DNA from: Lentzea nigeriaca
GTDB taxonomy: Bacteria; Actinomycetota; Actinomycetes; Mycobacteriales; Pseudonocardiaceae
Reading direction: 5' to 3'
Assembly: GCF_016907955.1 (NCBI RefSeq)
Contig: NZ_JAFBCX010000004.1
Span: forward strand, 496,001-560,000
DNA length: 64,000 nt
In this document: piece by piece, positions 56,443 through 64,000 of the stretch
Numbering within the stretch: the stretch's first letter is position 1
How the letters are laid out: each line of letters starts with the position of its first letter
Notes under the pieces: generated by a model
Told to the model about the DNA's origin: nothing
What the model saw: only the letters and a program-made list of their open reading frames with translations
The model's database searches: none
Made by a program: the position numbers and the translations under genes

Positions 56443-57068
56443 CGAGAGCGCTCCCGCGGGTGGTGGTCCTCACGCGGATGATGATGCTCTCCGGGTCTGA
56501 CAATTTTTGGGGCTGCGGGCCGGCTGGGGCTTCCGCTGGGGTCTCGTACTGGGCTTCCACTGGGCCTGAGCTGGGCTTCTGCTGCGTGGATTTTTGTGAG
56601 GCAACTGGGGTGGATTTTGTGTGGCCGGACCGCTCTCCCGTTCGGTCCGGCCACATCTCGCCGCGAAGTCAGGCCCCCGCCGTCACTTCGCTCCCCTTGT
56701 CGGCAGGCTGCTCCCCTTGCCTTGGACCGCCCCGAACGTTCCTTGGCTGTGCTGCTTGCGACACCCACATAGACGTACGAGGTGGCTGGCCGTTGCGCCG
56801 GTTTTCAGACTTTCTGTGAAATTTCTGTTCTTGGGGGGAAGTTGCTGGTCAGGGGCGTCTTGGGGTTCGCGTCGGTTGGGTGGGTCGTCCGCCTGTTGCG
56901 TCGGCGGGTGCCGGTTTCGTGGTTTGGGCGGCTCGCGGTTGCGTGGGTGGTTGCGGTTCCGGGTGGGGTGGGTCCCGTCCACGAGCCGGGCCGGAGCCAG
57001 CCCCGTATGCCAAGACCGCTCGGCTCCGCCTTCGCGTTGCCTCGCCTTCGGCCTCGCGAGACGTCTGG
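56443..57068. other. 626-base non-coding stretch with a strong hairpin
   Basis: No frame here shows coding statistics; open frames are GC-rich shadows. It contains a perfect 13-bp inverted repeat TGTGGCCGGACCG (56620-56632) / CGGTCCGGCCACA (56643-56655) with a ten-base loop, a likely terminator for the pcrA transcript arriving from the right, and AT-richer patches near 56500 and 56815. Confidence 0.55.
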
Positions 57069-59387
57069 TCAGAGCTTGGTCATCGGGACGCTGCCGATCA
57101 GCATCAGGCGGACTGTGCCCGAGCCGCCGAAGTCGATCGTCGCGGTGGCTCGCAGACCCGCGCCGTCCACTGCCACCACGCGGCCCAGGCCGTACTTGTC
57201 GTGGGTTACGCGGTCGCCCACTTCCAGTTTCAGGGCTGGGGCGTCTTTCCAGCCCGGCTTGCCTGGGGCTGGGCGGGACAGGCCTCGGGAGGCTATGCCG
57301 CCGCCTGAGGAGGCTGAGCGGCCCCAGGTTGTGGCGGCTGCGGGGGCCGAGCGGGAGGGTTCTACTCGGCGCCAGTCGATCAGGTCTTGGGGGATTTCGC
57401 CCAGGAAGCGGGAGGCCGGGTTGGCTGAAGGTTGGCCCCAGGCCGAGCGGACCAGAGCCCTGGAGAGGTAGAGGCGGCGTTGGGCCCGGGTGATGCCCAC
57501 GTAGGCCAGGCGGCGTTCTTCTGCCAGTTCGGCTGGGTCGCCGAGGGCTCGCATGTGCGGGAAGACGCCGTCTTCCCAGCCCGTGCTGAAGACGACCGGG
57601 TATTCGAGGCCCTTGGCCGTGTGGATGGTCATCAGGGTGACCACGCCGTCGGACTCGGCGTCCGGGATCGAGTCGGCGTCGGCCACCAGGGAGACGCGTT
57701 CCAGGAAGGCCGGGAGGGAGGGGACCGGGTCGGCGCCTTCCGGTAGCTCCAGTTCGGTGAACTCGCGGGCTACCGTGACCAGCTCGTTGAGGTTTTCGAT
57801 CCTGGTGTGGTCCTGGGGGTCCTCGCTGGCTTCCAACTCGGCTCGGTAGCCGGTCTTTTCCAGAACCGCTTCGAGGATGCCGGCCACGTCGTCTTCGCGT
57901 TCGACCATCTCGCCGAGTTGGTCCATCAGTTCGACGAAGCCCGCGATGGCGTTGCGGGAGCGCGGGTTCAGCATCGGGACGCGGTCTTCCACGGCCTCGC
58001 GGAGGGCGGCGGCGAAGCTGATGCGTTCGCGTTCGGCGTGGGCGGCCACGCAGGCTTCCGCTCGGTCGCCGATGCCTCGTTTCGGCACGTTGAGGATTCG
58101 GCGGAGGGAGACCGTGTCTTCGGGGTTGGCCAGGGTGCGGAGGTAGGCCAGGGCGTCGCGGACTTCTCGGCGCTCGTAGAAGCGGACGCCGCCCACCACC
58201 CGGTACGGGAGGCCCAGGCGGATGAAGATTTCCTCGAAGACGCGCGACTGGTTGTTGGTGCGGTAGAAGACGGCGATCTCGGAGTTGTTGACGTCGCCGC
58301 CGTCGACCAGGCGGTCGATCTCGTTGGCCACGAAGGCCGCTTCGTCGTGTTCGTTGTCGGCCACGTAGCCGACGATCTTCTCGCCCTCGCCGAGGTCGGA
58401 CCAGAGGGTCTTGTCGCGGCGGTTGGGGTTGCGGGAGATCACCGCGTTGGCCGCGGTCAGGATGTTCTGGGTGGAGCGGTAGTTCTGCTCCAGCAGGATC
58501 GTGGTGGCGTCCGGGTAGTCGCGCTCGAACTCCACGATGTTGCGGATCGTGGCGCCTCGGAAGGCGTAGATGGACTGGTCGGCGTCGCCCACCACGCACA
58601 GTTCGGCCGGGGGGATCTCGCCGCCCGCCCTGCCCACCAGCTCGCGCACGAGGGTGTACTGAGCGTGGTTGGTGTCCTGGTACTCGTCGACCAGGACGTG
58701 GCGGAAGCGGCGGCGGTAGTGCTCTGCCACGTCCGGGAAGGTCTGGAGGAGCTCGACGGTCCGCATGATGAGGTCGTCAAAGTCGAGCGAGTTCGACTCG
58801 CCCAGGCGGCGCTGGTAGACCGTGTAGACCTCGGCCACGCGGCGTTCCAGGTCGTTGGTGGCCTGGGCGGTGGCGGTCTCCGGGTCGACGAGCTCGTTCT
58901 TGAGGTTCGAGATGTGCACGGCGAGGGTGCGGGCCGCGTACTTCTTCGGGTCGAGGTCGAGATCACGGGCGACGAGGGTGATGAGCCTGCGCGTGTCGTC
59001 GCTGTCGTAGATCGAGAAGTTCGACGACATGCCGAGGGTCTTGGCCTCGCGGCGCATGACCCGCACGCACATCGAGTGGAACGTCGACACCCACATCGAG
59101 CGGGCGCGGGCGCCCACCATGTCGGCGACGCGCTCCTTCATCTCCGCGGCGGCCTTGTTCGTGAACGTGATGGCCATGATCTGGCCGGGGTGCACGTCGC
59201 GTTCCGCGAGCAGGTAGGCGATCCGCCTGGTGAGGACGCGCGTCTTGCCGGAGCCGGCGCCCGCCACCACGAGCAGGGGCGAACCGGCGTGCTCCACGGC
59301 ACGGCGCTGCGCGGGGTTCAGGTCGTCGAGCAGGTGGCCCGCGCGGGAAACGGGGGGACTTGAGGGCAAGTCGAACAAGGCGCTCAT
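57069..59387 (-). CDS. pcrA: ATP-dependent DNA helicase PcrA/UvrD1
   Basis: 772 residues from ATG. All superfamily 1 helicase motifs are present: LNPAQRRAVEH, the Walker A GAGSGKTRVLTRRIAYLL, VDEYQDTNHAQYTL (DExQ), VVGDADQSIYAFRGA, LEQNYRSTQNIL, TIHTAKGLEYPVVF and YVGITRAQRRLYLSRA. The C-terminal ~60 residues (GDRVTHDKYGLGRVVAVDGA) are the tudor-like RNA-polymerase-binding domain of PcrA. It unwinds DNA 3'-5' in repair and removes conflicts; the mycobacterial orthologue is UvrD1, with the same neighbours. Confidence 0.96.
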   Translation of the reverse strand: MSALFDLPSSPPVSRAGHLLDDLNPAQRRAVEHAGSPLLVVAGAGSGKTRVLTRRIAYLLAERDVHPGQIMAITFTNKAAAEMKERVADMVGARARSMWVSTFHSMCVRVMRREAKTLGMSSNFSIYDSDDTRRLITLVARDLDLDPKKYAARTLAVHISNLKNELVDPETATAQATNDLERRVAEVYTVYQRRLGESNSLDFDDLIMRTVELLQTFPDVAEHYRRRFRHVLVDEYQDTNHAQYTLVRELVGRAGGEIPPAELCVVGDADQSIYAFRGATIRNIVEFERDYPDATTILLEQNYRSTQNILTAANAVISRNPNRRDKTLWSDLGEGEKIVGYVADNEHDEAAFVANEIDRLVDGGDVNNSEIAVFYRTNNQSRVFEEIFIRLGLPYRVVGGVRFYERREVRDALAYLRTLANPEDTVSLRRILNVPKRGIGDRAEACVAAHAERERISFAAALREAVEDRVPMLNPRSRNAIAGFVELMDQLGEMVEREDDVAGILEAVLEKTGYRAELEASEDPQDHTRIENLNELVTVAREFTELELPEGADPVPSLPAFLERVSLVADADSIPDAESDGVVTLMTIHTAKGLEYPVVFSTGWEDGVFPHMRALGDPAELAEERRLAYVGITRAQRRLYLSRALVRSAWGQPSANPASRFLGEIPQDLIDWRRVEPSRSAPAAATTWGRSASSGGGIASRGLSRPAPGKPGWKDAPALKLEVGDRVTHDKYGLGRVVAVDGAGLRATATIDFGGSGTVRLMLIGSVPMTKL

Positions 59388-59671
59388 CGTCCATCCACGG
59401 TACCGGGCGGCACCGACAAATCAGGTACCGCCCGACCATGTGTTCGATCAGAGCGGAGAACTCACCTGGTGCGGCTGGCCGACATGGGCGTTGTGTCCGC
59501 CCGTGTCCGCGTAGATGTCGATGCTGTCGTTGTGGTCCATCAGGGTGTACGTGCGGACCGTCAGCAGTCGACACCTGTTCTCACGGAATCCCGCGCTGCG
59601 ACTTCCCACCTGGTGAGCCCTCTCACCCGCGGGCTTGGCGGCGACGAGCGGTTCTGTGCAACACTGCATCC
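59388..59671. other. Divergent promoter region between pcrA and the attenuator
   Basis: About 284 bases with no convincing gene. It must hold promoters for pcrA (minus strand) and for the leader/chorismate mutase transcript. A 24-codon frame ending at 59514 is seen but has no supporting features. Confidence 0.4.
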
Positions 59672-59734
59672 GTGCGCGCGACGTTCTTCGAGTTTTTCTA
59701 CGGGATCCGGACTCCGGCTCCCGTGGTCGTCTAG
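59672..59734 (+). CDS. Phe-rich leader peptide of the chorismate mutase attenuator
   Basis: GTG 59672 opens a 20-codon frame, VRATFFEFFYGIRTPAPVVV, with four Phe and one Tyr in six consecutive codons. Its 3' part contains GGACTCCGG (59709-59717), which can pair with the first arm of the terminator that follows. Ribosome stalling at the FFEFFY codons when charged tRNA-Phe is short would leave this segment free to form the antiterminator. Confidence 0.8.
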   Translation: MRATFFEFFYGIRTPAPVVV

Positions 59735-59750
59735 CGCTCGACAAGCCACC

Positions 59751-59786
59751 ACGAAGCCCCGGAGTCCTCGGATTCCGGGGCTTCGT
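59751..59786 (+). terminator. Attenuator terminator before chorismate mutase
   Basis: 17-base arms (59751-59767, ACGAAGCCCCGGAGTCC; 59770-59786) with one wobble pair, 17 bases after the leader-peptide stop and 43 before the chorismate mutase start. CCGGAGTCC (59759-59767) in arm 1 is the exact complement of GGACTCCGG at 59709-59717, giving a mutually exclusive antiterminator. Confidence 0.8.
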
Positions 59787-59829
59787 TCGCTTCCGGACCA
59801 GGACTCGAAGAGTCGAGAGGTCACCAACG

Positions 59830-60090
59830 ATGGACAGCACCACCACCGCACCCGACATCAACGAGCTGCGCCAGGAGATCGACCACCTGGACGCCGAGAT
59901 ACTGCGGCTCATCCAGCGCCGCGTCGAGGTGTCCAAGATCATCGGCGCGGCGCGGATGGCCGCCGGTGGGACGAAGATCGTGCACAACCGCGAGATCGAC
60001 GTCCTCAACCGCTACAAGCCGCTCGGTCCCGAGGGCAAGGACCTCGCGCTCATCCTGCTGAAGATGGGCCGCGGCCCGCTCGGCAGGTAG
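59830..60090 (+). CDS. Chorismate mutase (AroQ type, intracellular)
   Basis: 86 residues from ATG 59830. It matches the short AroQ-delta enzymes such as Rv0948c: INELRQEIDHLDAEILRLIQ, RRVEVSKIIGAARMAAGGTK, then NREIDVLNRYKPLG. Arg and Glu residues of the active site (RRVE, R in REID) are in place. It converts chorismate to prephenate for Phe and Tyr. In mycobacteria this enzyme is activated by DAHP synthase, and the C-terminal GRGPLGR is the part involved there. Regulated here by the attenuator at 59672-59786. Confidence 0.92.
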   Translation: MDSTTTAPDINELRQEIDHLDAEILRLIQRRVEVSKIIGAARMAAGGTKIVHNREIDVLNRYKPLGPEGKDLALILLKMGRGPLGR

Positions 60091-60099
60091 GAAGCCCCC

Positions 60100-60125
60100 G
60101 GCCCGGCGTCACAGCACGCCGGGCC
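60100..60125. terminator. Terminator between chorismate mutase and the deacetylase-like gene
   Basis: GGCCCGGCGT (60100-60109) and ACGCCGGGCC (60116-60125) with a CACAGC loop, followed by five A. The hairpin overlaps the stop of the minus-strand gene and serves the convergent pair. Confidence 0.75.
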
Positions 60126-61167
60126 AAAAAGGCTTCAGGGCCGCGCGAACGCGGTCGAAGTCCGCGTCCACGAGCTGGGAGTCGTCCGGCACGTAGGCCA
60201 GCGGGTCTTCGAGCAACGGTTCCGGCAGCCGCAGCAGGCCCTCCACCAGCGAGTGCAGGCAGAGCGCCGAGTACCCGCGCAGGTAGCCGCCCTCCTGGGT
60301 GAGCACCACGCGTGGCCCGAACGACGCCACCCGGCGCCCGATCTCGCGATAGCCGGCGGCCGTCAGGTTGTGCCGGCCATTGGGGTCGAACGCCGACCCG
60401 TCGAACCCGGACGCGCACACCAGCAGATCCGGTGCGAACTCGCGCAGCAGCGGGAAGGCGATCTCGTCCAACGCGCGCAAGTACGCCGTGTCGCCGGCGC
60501 CCAGTGACAGCTCGATGTTCACGTTCCGCCCGTCAGCGCCCACCTCCGACGGCGCACCGGTTTGCGGGTGGTTGGTGCCCCACGAGCCGTGCCGCATGTG
60601 CACGGAGATGGTCAGCACGTCCGGACGGTCGTAGAAGACCTCCTGCGTGCCGTTGCCGTGGTGCACGTCCCAGTCCAGCACCGCGACCCGCATCCCTTGG
60701 CGCCGCGCGGTTTCCGCCACCAGCGCCGCGTTGTTCACGAAGCAGTAGCCGTCCGCCATGCCCGGCTGTGCGTGGTGTCCCGGCGGACGGACGAGCGCGT
60801 ACGCGAGCGGTGCGCCGGATTCCAGTGCCGCCAACGAAGTGCCCGCCGCCGCGCACGCCGCACGCCACGTCTCCGGCCCCACGACCGTGTTCACTTCCAG
60901 CGCCACACGCTCAGACACGCGCAACGAGTCCAAGTACGAAGCCGAGTGCACGCGCAGAAGCTCGTCAACGGACGCATGGCGTCCCTCGTGCCACCTCAGG
61001 TGCGAAGCCACCGGGCCGTGCGTCAGCGCGTGCCGGAACGTGCGCAGCCGTGCCGCGTTCTCCGGGTGCGGCTCGGCGACGTCCAGCCACGGCCACGAGC
61101 CGGGCAGCTCCCACAGGCCCTCGCCGGCGTCGTGCTCGAGGCAGTCGTCGTGCCAGAACATGTCCAC
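60109..61167 (-). CDS. Histone deacetylase family (class II-like) amidohydrolase
   Basis: 352 residues from GTG (ATG two codons later is possible). Zinc amidohydrolase motifs: [45 protein letters not shown] (the charge-relay His pair), [20 protein letters not shown] (zinc Asp and His), [14 protein letters not shown] and [16 protein letters not shown]. Bacterial members deacetylate polyamines or acetylated proteins and small molecules; class II-type sequences favour acetylpolyamine or aryl amides. The target here cannot be told. Confidence 0.92.
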   Translation of the reverse strand: MDMFWHDDCLEHDAGEGLWELPGSWPWLDVAEPHPENAARLRTFRHALTHGPVASHLRWHEGRHASVDELLRVHSASYLDSLRVSERVALEVNTVVGPETWRAACAAAGTSLAALESGAPLAYALVRPPGHHAQPGMADGYCFVNNAALVAETARRQGMRVAVLDWDVHHGNGTQEVFYDRPDVLTISVHMRHGSWGTNHPQTGAPSEVGADGRNVNIELSLGAGDTAYLRALDEIAFPLLREFAPDLLVCASGFDGSAFDPNGRHNLTAAGYREIGRRVASFGPRVVLTQEGGYLRGYSALCLHSLVEGLLRLPEPLLEDPLAYVPDDSQLVDADFDRVRAALKPFWPGVL

Positions 61168-61231
61168 CCGAACCGGATATCAGGGCGATCACGGATGGTC
61201 CACCGGAAAAATTCGGAGGCACACTGGACGC

Positions 61232-61558
61232 ATGGGCATCATCGCCGTACTGATCGCCATCGCAGGCCTGCTCGCCGCCTTGGCGCACGACGCTTACCTG
61301 GCCATGCTCGGTTCGGCCGCGAACAGGAAGGGCCTCGCCGGAGCGCCCGTCGCGCAGTTCGTGCGCAGCCGCTGGAAGACCGCGGTCCTGACCACCGCCG
61401 GTGCGGCGATCGGCCTGCTCATCACGGGTGGCGACTCAACCCCCGCCGACGTGATCGGTGCACTGATCGCCGGCGGCAGCGGTCTCGCGGCCATCAACGG
61501 CGTGCAGCGGACGCACAAGCAGCTGAACAGCGGTCAAGCCCAACTGCCTCCGCGATAG
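61232..61558 (+). CDS. Small membrane protein
   Basis: 108 residues from ATG 61232, with GGAGG 11 bases upstream. An N-terminal hydrophobic helix ([20 protein letters not shown]), a basic loop (RSRWKT) and a second helical region ([31 protein letters not shown]). No family recognised. It stands alone between the deacetylase-like gene and the SVAELI-type membrane genes. Confidence 0.7.
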   Translation: MGIIAVLIAIAGLLAALAHDAYLAMLGSAANRKGLAGAPVAQFVRSRWKTAVLTTAGAAIGLLITGGDSTPADVIGALIAGGSGLAAINGVQRTHKQLNSGQAQLPPR

Positions 61559-61662
61559 GAATTTCACACAATCGAGTGTCACTCGTCCTGAAATCGTCCT
61601 TTTGGTTGGTTCGGTGCGTCCGTACGGCCCTACCCTGATTCCGTCGCAGAGGGGTGTCGGGG

Positions 61663-62499
61663 ATGGACGAACAGCCGGGCAAACATCGTCTCGACGACGG
61701 TGCCGCGCCACCACCGCGTCCCGCCGTCGGAGGCGACCGCATCCCACTGCCCCGCGGCCGCCAGATCGACCCGCTGCAGGACACGGACGGCCTGCGCAAG
61801 TTCAACATCGGCCTGGTGCCCGCCTCGGTCACCCCGCCGCGCACGTGGAAGCGCGCGGCCTGGTTCGCCGTCATCTCGTCGGTGCTCGTGCTGGTCGGGT
61901 TGAGCGTCGCCGCGGCCAAGCTCGTCGGCGGCGGTGGTGAGGTCGAGACGATCGGCCTGCCCGGTTACCCGTCGGACGTACCGCTGATCTCCACGCTGCC
62001 CACCGGTGGCACCAGCCCGTCGGTCACCAGCGTGAAGACCACAGCCGCGAACACCGGCAGGGGCGCTCGCGTGCCCGGCACCGGGTCCAGCGGTGCGCCG
62101 GGCGGCAGCGAGCGGTCGGCCACCGACACCAAGCCGTCCGGGTCGGTGCCCGTGATCACCACCGTGCCGGTCACCAACGCGCCTGTCGTCGACGGTTCCA
62201 AGATCACCCAGCAGACCGAGCACTTCTACCACGAGATGGCGACGAACGCCGACACCGCGCTCGCCATGACCACGGACACCGTGCGCTCGAACGCCGGTGC
62301 GTTGCTGGAGGGAAGGCTCGCCGACATCTCGCTGATCGAGGTGAAGGAGATCGTCGTCGACCCGAGCAAGGGCCTCACCGTCAGTCTGCTGCAGGTGACG
62401 AAGAAGGACGGCTCGGTCAGCACTGAGAAGCGCGAGCTGAGCTTCACGCCCGGCGACCTCCCCTTGATCAACGGTGAACGGTTGAAGCTCGGCGGCTGA
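61663..62499 (+). CDS. Single-pass membrane protein, exported NTF2-like domain possible
   Basis: 278 residues from ATG 61663, eight bases after AGAGGGG (GTG 61654 is less well placed). A Pro-rich cytosolic head, one membrane helix (WFAVISSVLVLVGLSVAAAK), a ~95-residue Ser/Thr/Pro/Gly linker, then a C-terminal domain starting TQQTEHFYHEMATNADTALA with VKEIVVDPSKGLTVSLLQVT, which resembles the small exported domain of the next gene. Function unknown. 173 bases separate it from that gene. Confidence 0.72.
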   Translation: MDEQPGKHRLDDGAAPPPRPAVGGDRIPLPRGRQIDPLQDTDGLRKFNIGLVPASVTPPRTWKRAAWFAVISSVLVLVGLSVAAAKLVGGGGEVETIGLPGYPSDVPLISTLPTGGTSPSVTSVKTTAANTGRGARVPGTGSSGAPGGSERSATDTKPSGSVPVITTVPVTNAPVVDGSKITQQTEHFYHEMATNADTALAMTTDTVRSNAGALLEGRLADISLIEVKEIVVDPSKGLTVSLLQVTKKDGSVSTEKRELSFTPGDLPLINGERLKLGG

Positions 62500-62672
62500 A
62501 GTGGCTAAAGGTCACGTCGCGAGTTACCGACCGTAGTAAGTAGCACCATCGAGCGAATCCCGAGCACCGCTGAACGCCACGGTCGGATGAAGTCCACCGA
62601 GATGCTGGCGTCGTCACGCGTAGCCACGGTACGTCTTCTGGTGACCACGGACAGTACGGGAGGACCAGGCCA

Positions 62673-63488
62673 GTGCAGCGTCCCGCGCCGACCGGGCGGA
62701 GACACACCCGCGCCGGCTCGATCAGCGTGGCTGAGCTGATCAAGCAGCAGGCGAGCCCGATCCGCATCCCGTCGAACGAGGAAGCCGCCACCGACGCTCT
62801 CGTCGCCTCGCTGCTCGGCCCGACCGACAACATGACGGTGACCACGGCCACGATCCCGGTCGTCTCCCGCCGGCGCCGCCGCATCCGCAGGAGCCGCGTC
62901 GCCAAGGCCGCAGGGCTGCTGACCGGCGCGATCGTGCTGGTCTCCGCTGTCGCGGGCGCGGCGATCCTCGCGGGCAAGCGCCCGGCGAACACCGGCATCC
63001 CGATCACCGAGCGTCCTGTCGCGCTGTCCGGCGCGAGCGCGTTGCGCCCCGACGTCCTGTCGGCACAGCTGCCGAACGAGAACAAGCCGCAGCGGACCGC
63101 CGCCGACGCCCCGCTGCCGCAGCCGCCAGAGTTGCTGCTCGAGACGCCGGAACCGACCACGCCGGAGGTCTCGGTAGGCCCTCAGCCGCAGGTCGACGTG
63201 GTGCGCCGGTTCTACGAGCTGCTCACCACCAAGCCCAGCTCGGCGGCCAAGCTGCTGTCACCGGACCTGGTCGGGAGCAACCCGAAGGAGTTCGTCGAGT
63301 CCTGGGGGCTCATCAAGACCGTCAACGTCGACCAGATGTCGGTCCGGCCGGACGGATCGGTGCTCGCGGTGGTGTCGATGCAGGAGCTCGACGGCAGCTG
63401 GCTGCGCGTCGAACAGCTCTTCCGGCTGACCGACACGACCCAGCCGCGGATCATCGGCACCGAGGTCCTTTCGGCCCAACGGAGTTAG
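62673..63488 (+). CDS. Single-pass membrane protein with SVAELI cytosolic motif
   Basis: 271 residues from GTG 62673, preceded by GGGAGGA. The cytosolic head holds SISVAELIKQQASPIRIPS and a very basic patch (RRRRRIRRSR), then a membrane helix (GLLTGAIVLVSAVAGAAILA), a Pro-rich linker and a C-terminal domain (VRRFYELLTTKPSSAAKLLS, WGLIKTVNVDQMSVRPDGSV, RVEQLFRLTDT) of SnoaL/NTF2-like appearance. Function unknown; it resembles the genes on both sides. Confidence 0.75.
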   Translation: MQRPAPTGRRHTRAGSISVAELIKQQASPIRIPSNEEAATDALVASLLGPTDNMTVTTATIPVVSRRRRRIRRSRVAKAAGLLTGAIVLVSAVAGAAILAGKRPANTGIPITERPVALSGASALRPDVLSAQLPNENKPQRTAADAPLPQPPELLLETPEPTTPEVSVGPQPQVDVVRRFYELLTTKPSSAAKLLSPDLVGSNPKEFVESWGLIKTVNVDQMSVRPDGSVLAVVSMQELDGSWLRVEQLFRLTDTTQPRIIGTEVLSAQRS

Positions 63489-63655
63489 GCCGCACCCAAT
63501 TGGGTATCGCCGTTCGCAGTCGAACGGTGACCGCTCGTCGCGAAAACCTAGTTCACGACGTGAAAATTCCCCCGAAGGGGTTACATCTCGGGTCACGATT
63601 CGGTATCCATGTTCCCGCCAGTGCGCAGACGCGAACTTGGAAGGGTGAACGAGCG

Positions 63656-64000
63656 GTGTCGATTGAGGACCATCGTCGGCGGCTGAACGGTTCGGCTGAG
63701 TCGACCGGCCAGCTGTCCGTCGCCGAGCTGATCGCCCGCCGCGAGGCGGAGACCGTGCAGTTCCCGGTGATCACCGACGACATCACCCCCGAGATGTTCG
63801 ACGAGCCCGACGAGCCGACTGTCAAGTTCAAGTCGGTCAAGGCACCCGGCAGCAAGCCCAAGAAGCAGCCCATGAAGGAGCTGCACATCACGGAGCTGCT
63901 GCGCCGTGAGGGTCGCGCGGACGACACGCAGCGCGGCGGCTTCACCGTCGGCAAGCTGGCCGTCGCGGCCAGTGGTGGCGTGGTCCTCTGCGGCTCCGTC
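63656..64000 (+). CDS. SVAELI-motif membrane protein, 3' end beyond the window
   Basis: The frame from GTG 63656 is open to the end (115 codons). It shows STGQLSVAELIARREAETVQ, an acidic stretch (PEMFDEPDEP), then MKELHITELLRREGRADD and the start of a membrane helix (KLAVAASGGVVLCGSV). The two SVAELI/HITELL motifs recall the head of the preceding gene. AAGGGTG lies about nine bases upstream of the start. The exported part is not seen. Confidence 0.72.
   Translation, partial: MSIEDHRRRLNGSAESTGQLSVAELIARREAETVQFPVITDDITPEMFDEPDEPTVKFKSVKAPGSKPKKQPMKELHITELLRREGRADDTQRGGFTVGKLAVAASGGVVLCGSV

Noticed and set aside
56683-58599. 638-codon minus-strand frame overlapping pcrA
   Set aside because: Same strand as pcrA but out of phase, with Pro/Arg/Gly-rich composition typical of a frame shadow; pcrA has every helicase motif.
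57807-59363. 518-codon plus-strand frame opposite pcrA
   Set aside because: Antisense shadow with Val/Gly/Asp/His bias and no recognisable domain.
59441-59514. 24-codon frame LTWCGWPTWALCPPVSA upstream of the attenuator as a Trp/Cys leader peptide
   Set aside because: It has no following terminator/antiterminator pair and no ribosome site; the FFEFFY peptide downstream has both partners.

Overview
The window is high-GC DNA from an actinomycete, most likely the family Pseudonocardiaceae (a Lentzea/Saccharothrix/Actinosynnema-type genome; this is inferred from gene content and gene order, not from a search). The signs are GC-rich third codon positions, many GTG/TTG starts, a J-domain/NERD protein, Ser/Thr kinases with extracellular domains, DUF3558, DUF5336 and DUF6350 proteins, an actinobacterial LexA box, a DasR-type site, and the block chorismate mutase - pcrA - M23 peptidase - sucC - sucD - DUF5336 - PerM-like - purN - purH, which I recall in the same order in Mycobacterium tuberculosis. 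Essentially all of the window is protein coding; I see no CRISPR array and no insertion sequence with a transposase.

Layout. 1-9.3 kb: PHP metallohydrolase, PRPP synthetase, two TetR-controlled reductase genes, a Ser/Thr kinase with a cellulose-binding ectodomain, and small zinc/cysteine proteins. 9.3-17.9 kb: secreted and envelope proteins (GH18 chitinase with a DasR-like site, ricin-type lectin, rhomboid-like protein, a second kinase), plus a scar at 13.58-14.38 kb where a broken AbiEii-type toxin gene lies between a truncated copy and the intact copy of an HhH-GPD gene. 17.9-29.6 kb: an ABC-2 exporter operon, malate dehydrogenase, a TNT-domain toxin with a candidate immunity partner, and folD. 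29.6-31.1 kb: a DHFR-like gene and a compact array of six tRNA genes (Arg, Asp, Pro, Phe, Ser, Ser).

31.1-38.1 kb is the most interesting region: one strand carries two Crp/Fnr-type regulators followed by a tightly overlapping set, namely a class-III-cyclase-like protein, a 670-residue P-loop protein, an SPFH/coiled-coil protein and a DUF4407 membrane protein. The cyclase-like protein ends with a 17-residue motif (VLNxFxERVxAPxGVFG) that recurs near the N-terminus of the P-loop protein encoded next. This is the arrangement known for amyloid-type signalling pairs of bacterial STAND/NLR proteins and their effectors. I propose it as an undescribed signalling or defence module; its function is inference.

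38.4-44.2 kb: a complete SOS mutasome operon (imuA', imuB, dnaE2) behind a perfect LexA box. 44.3-60.1 kb: conserved purine and TCA genes, with a CTG-started purN and a phenylalanine-type transcription attenuator in front of chorismate mutase. 60.1-64 kb: a histone-deacetylase-like enzyme and a row of single-pass membrane proteins that share SVAELI-type tails; the last one runs off the window.
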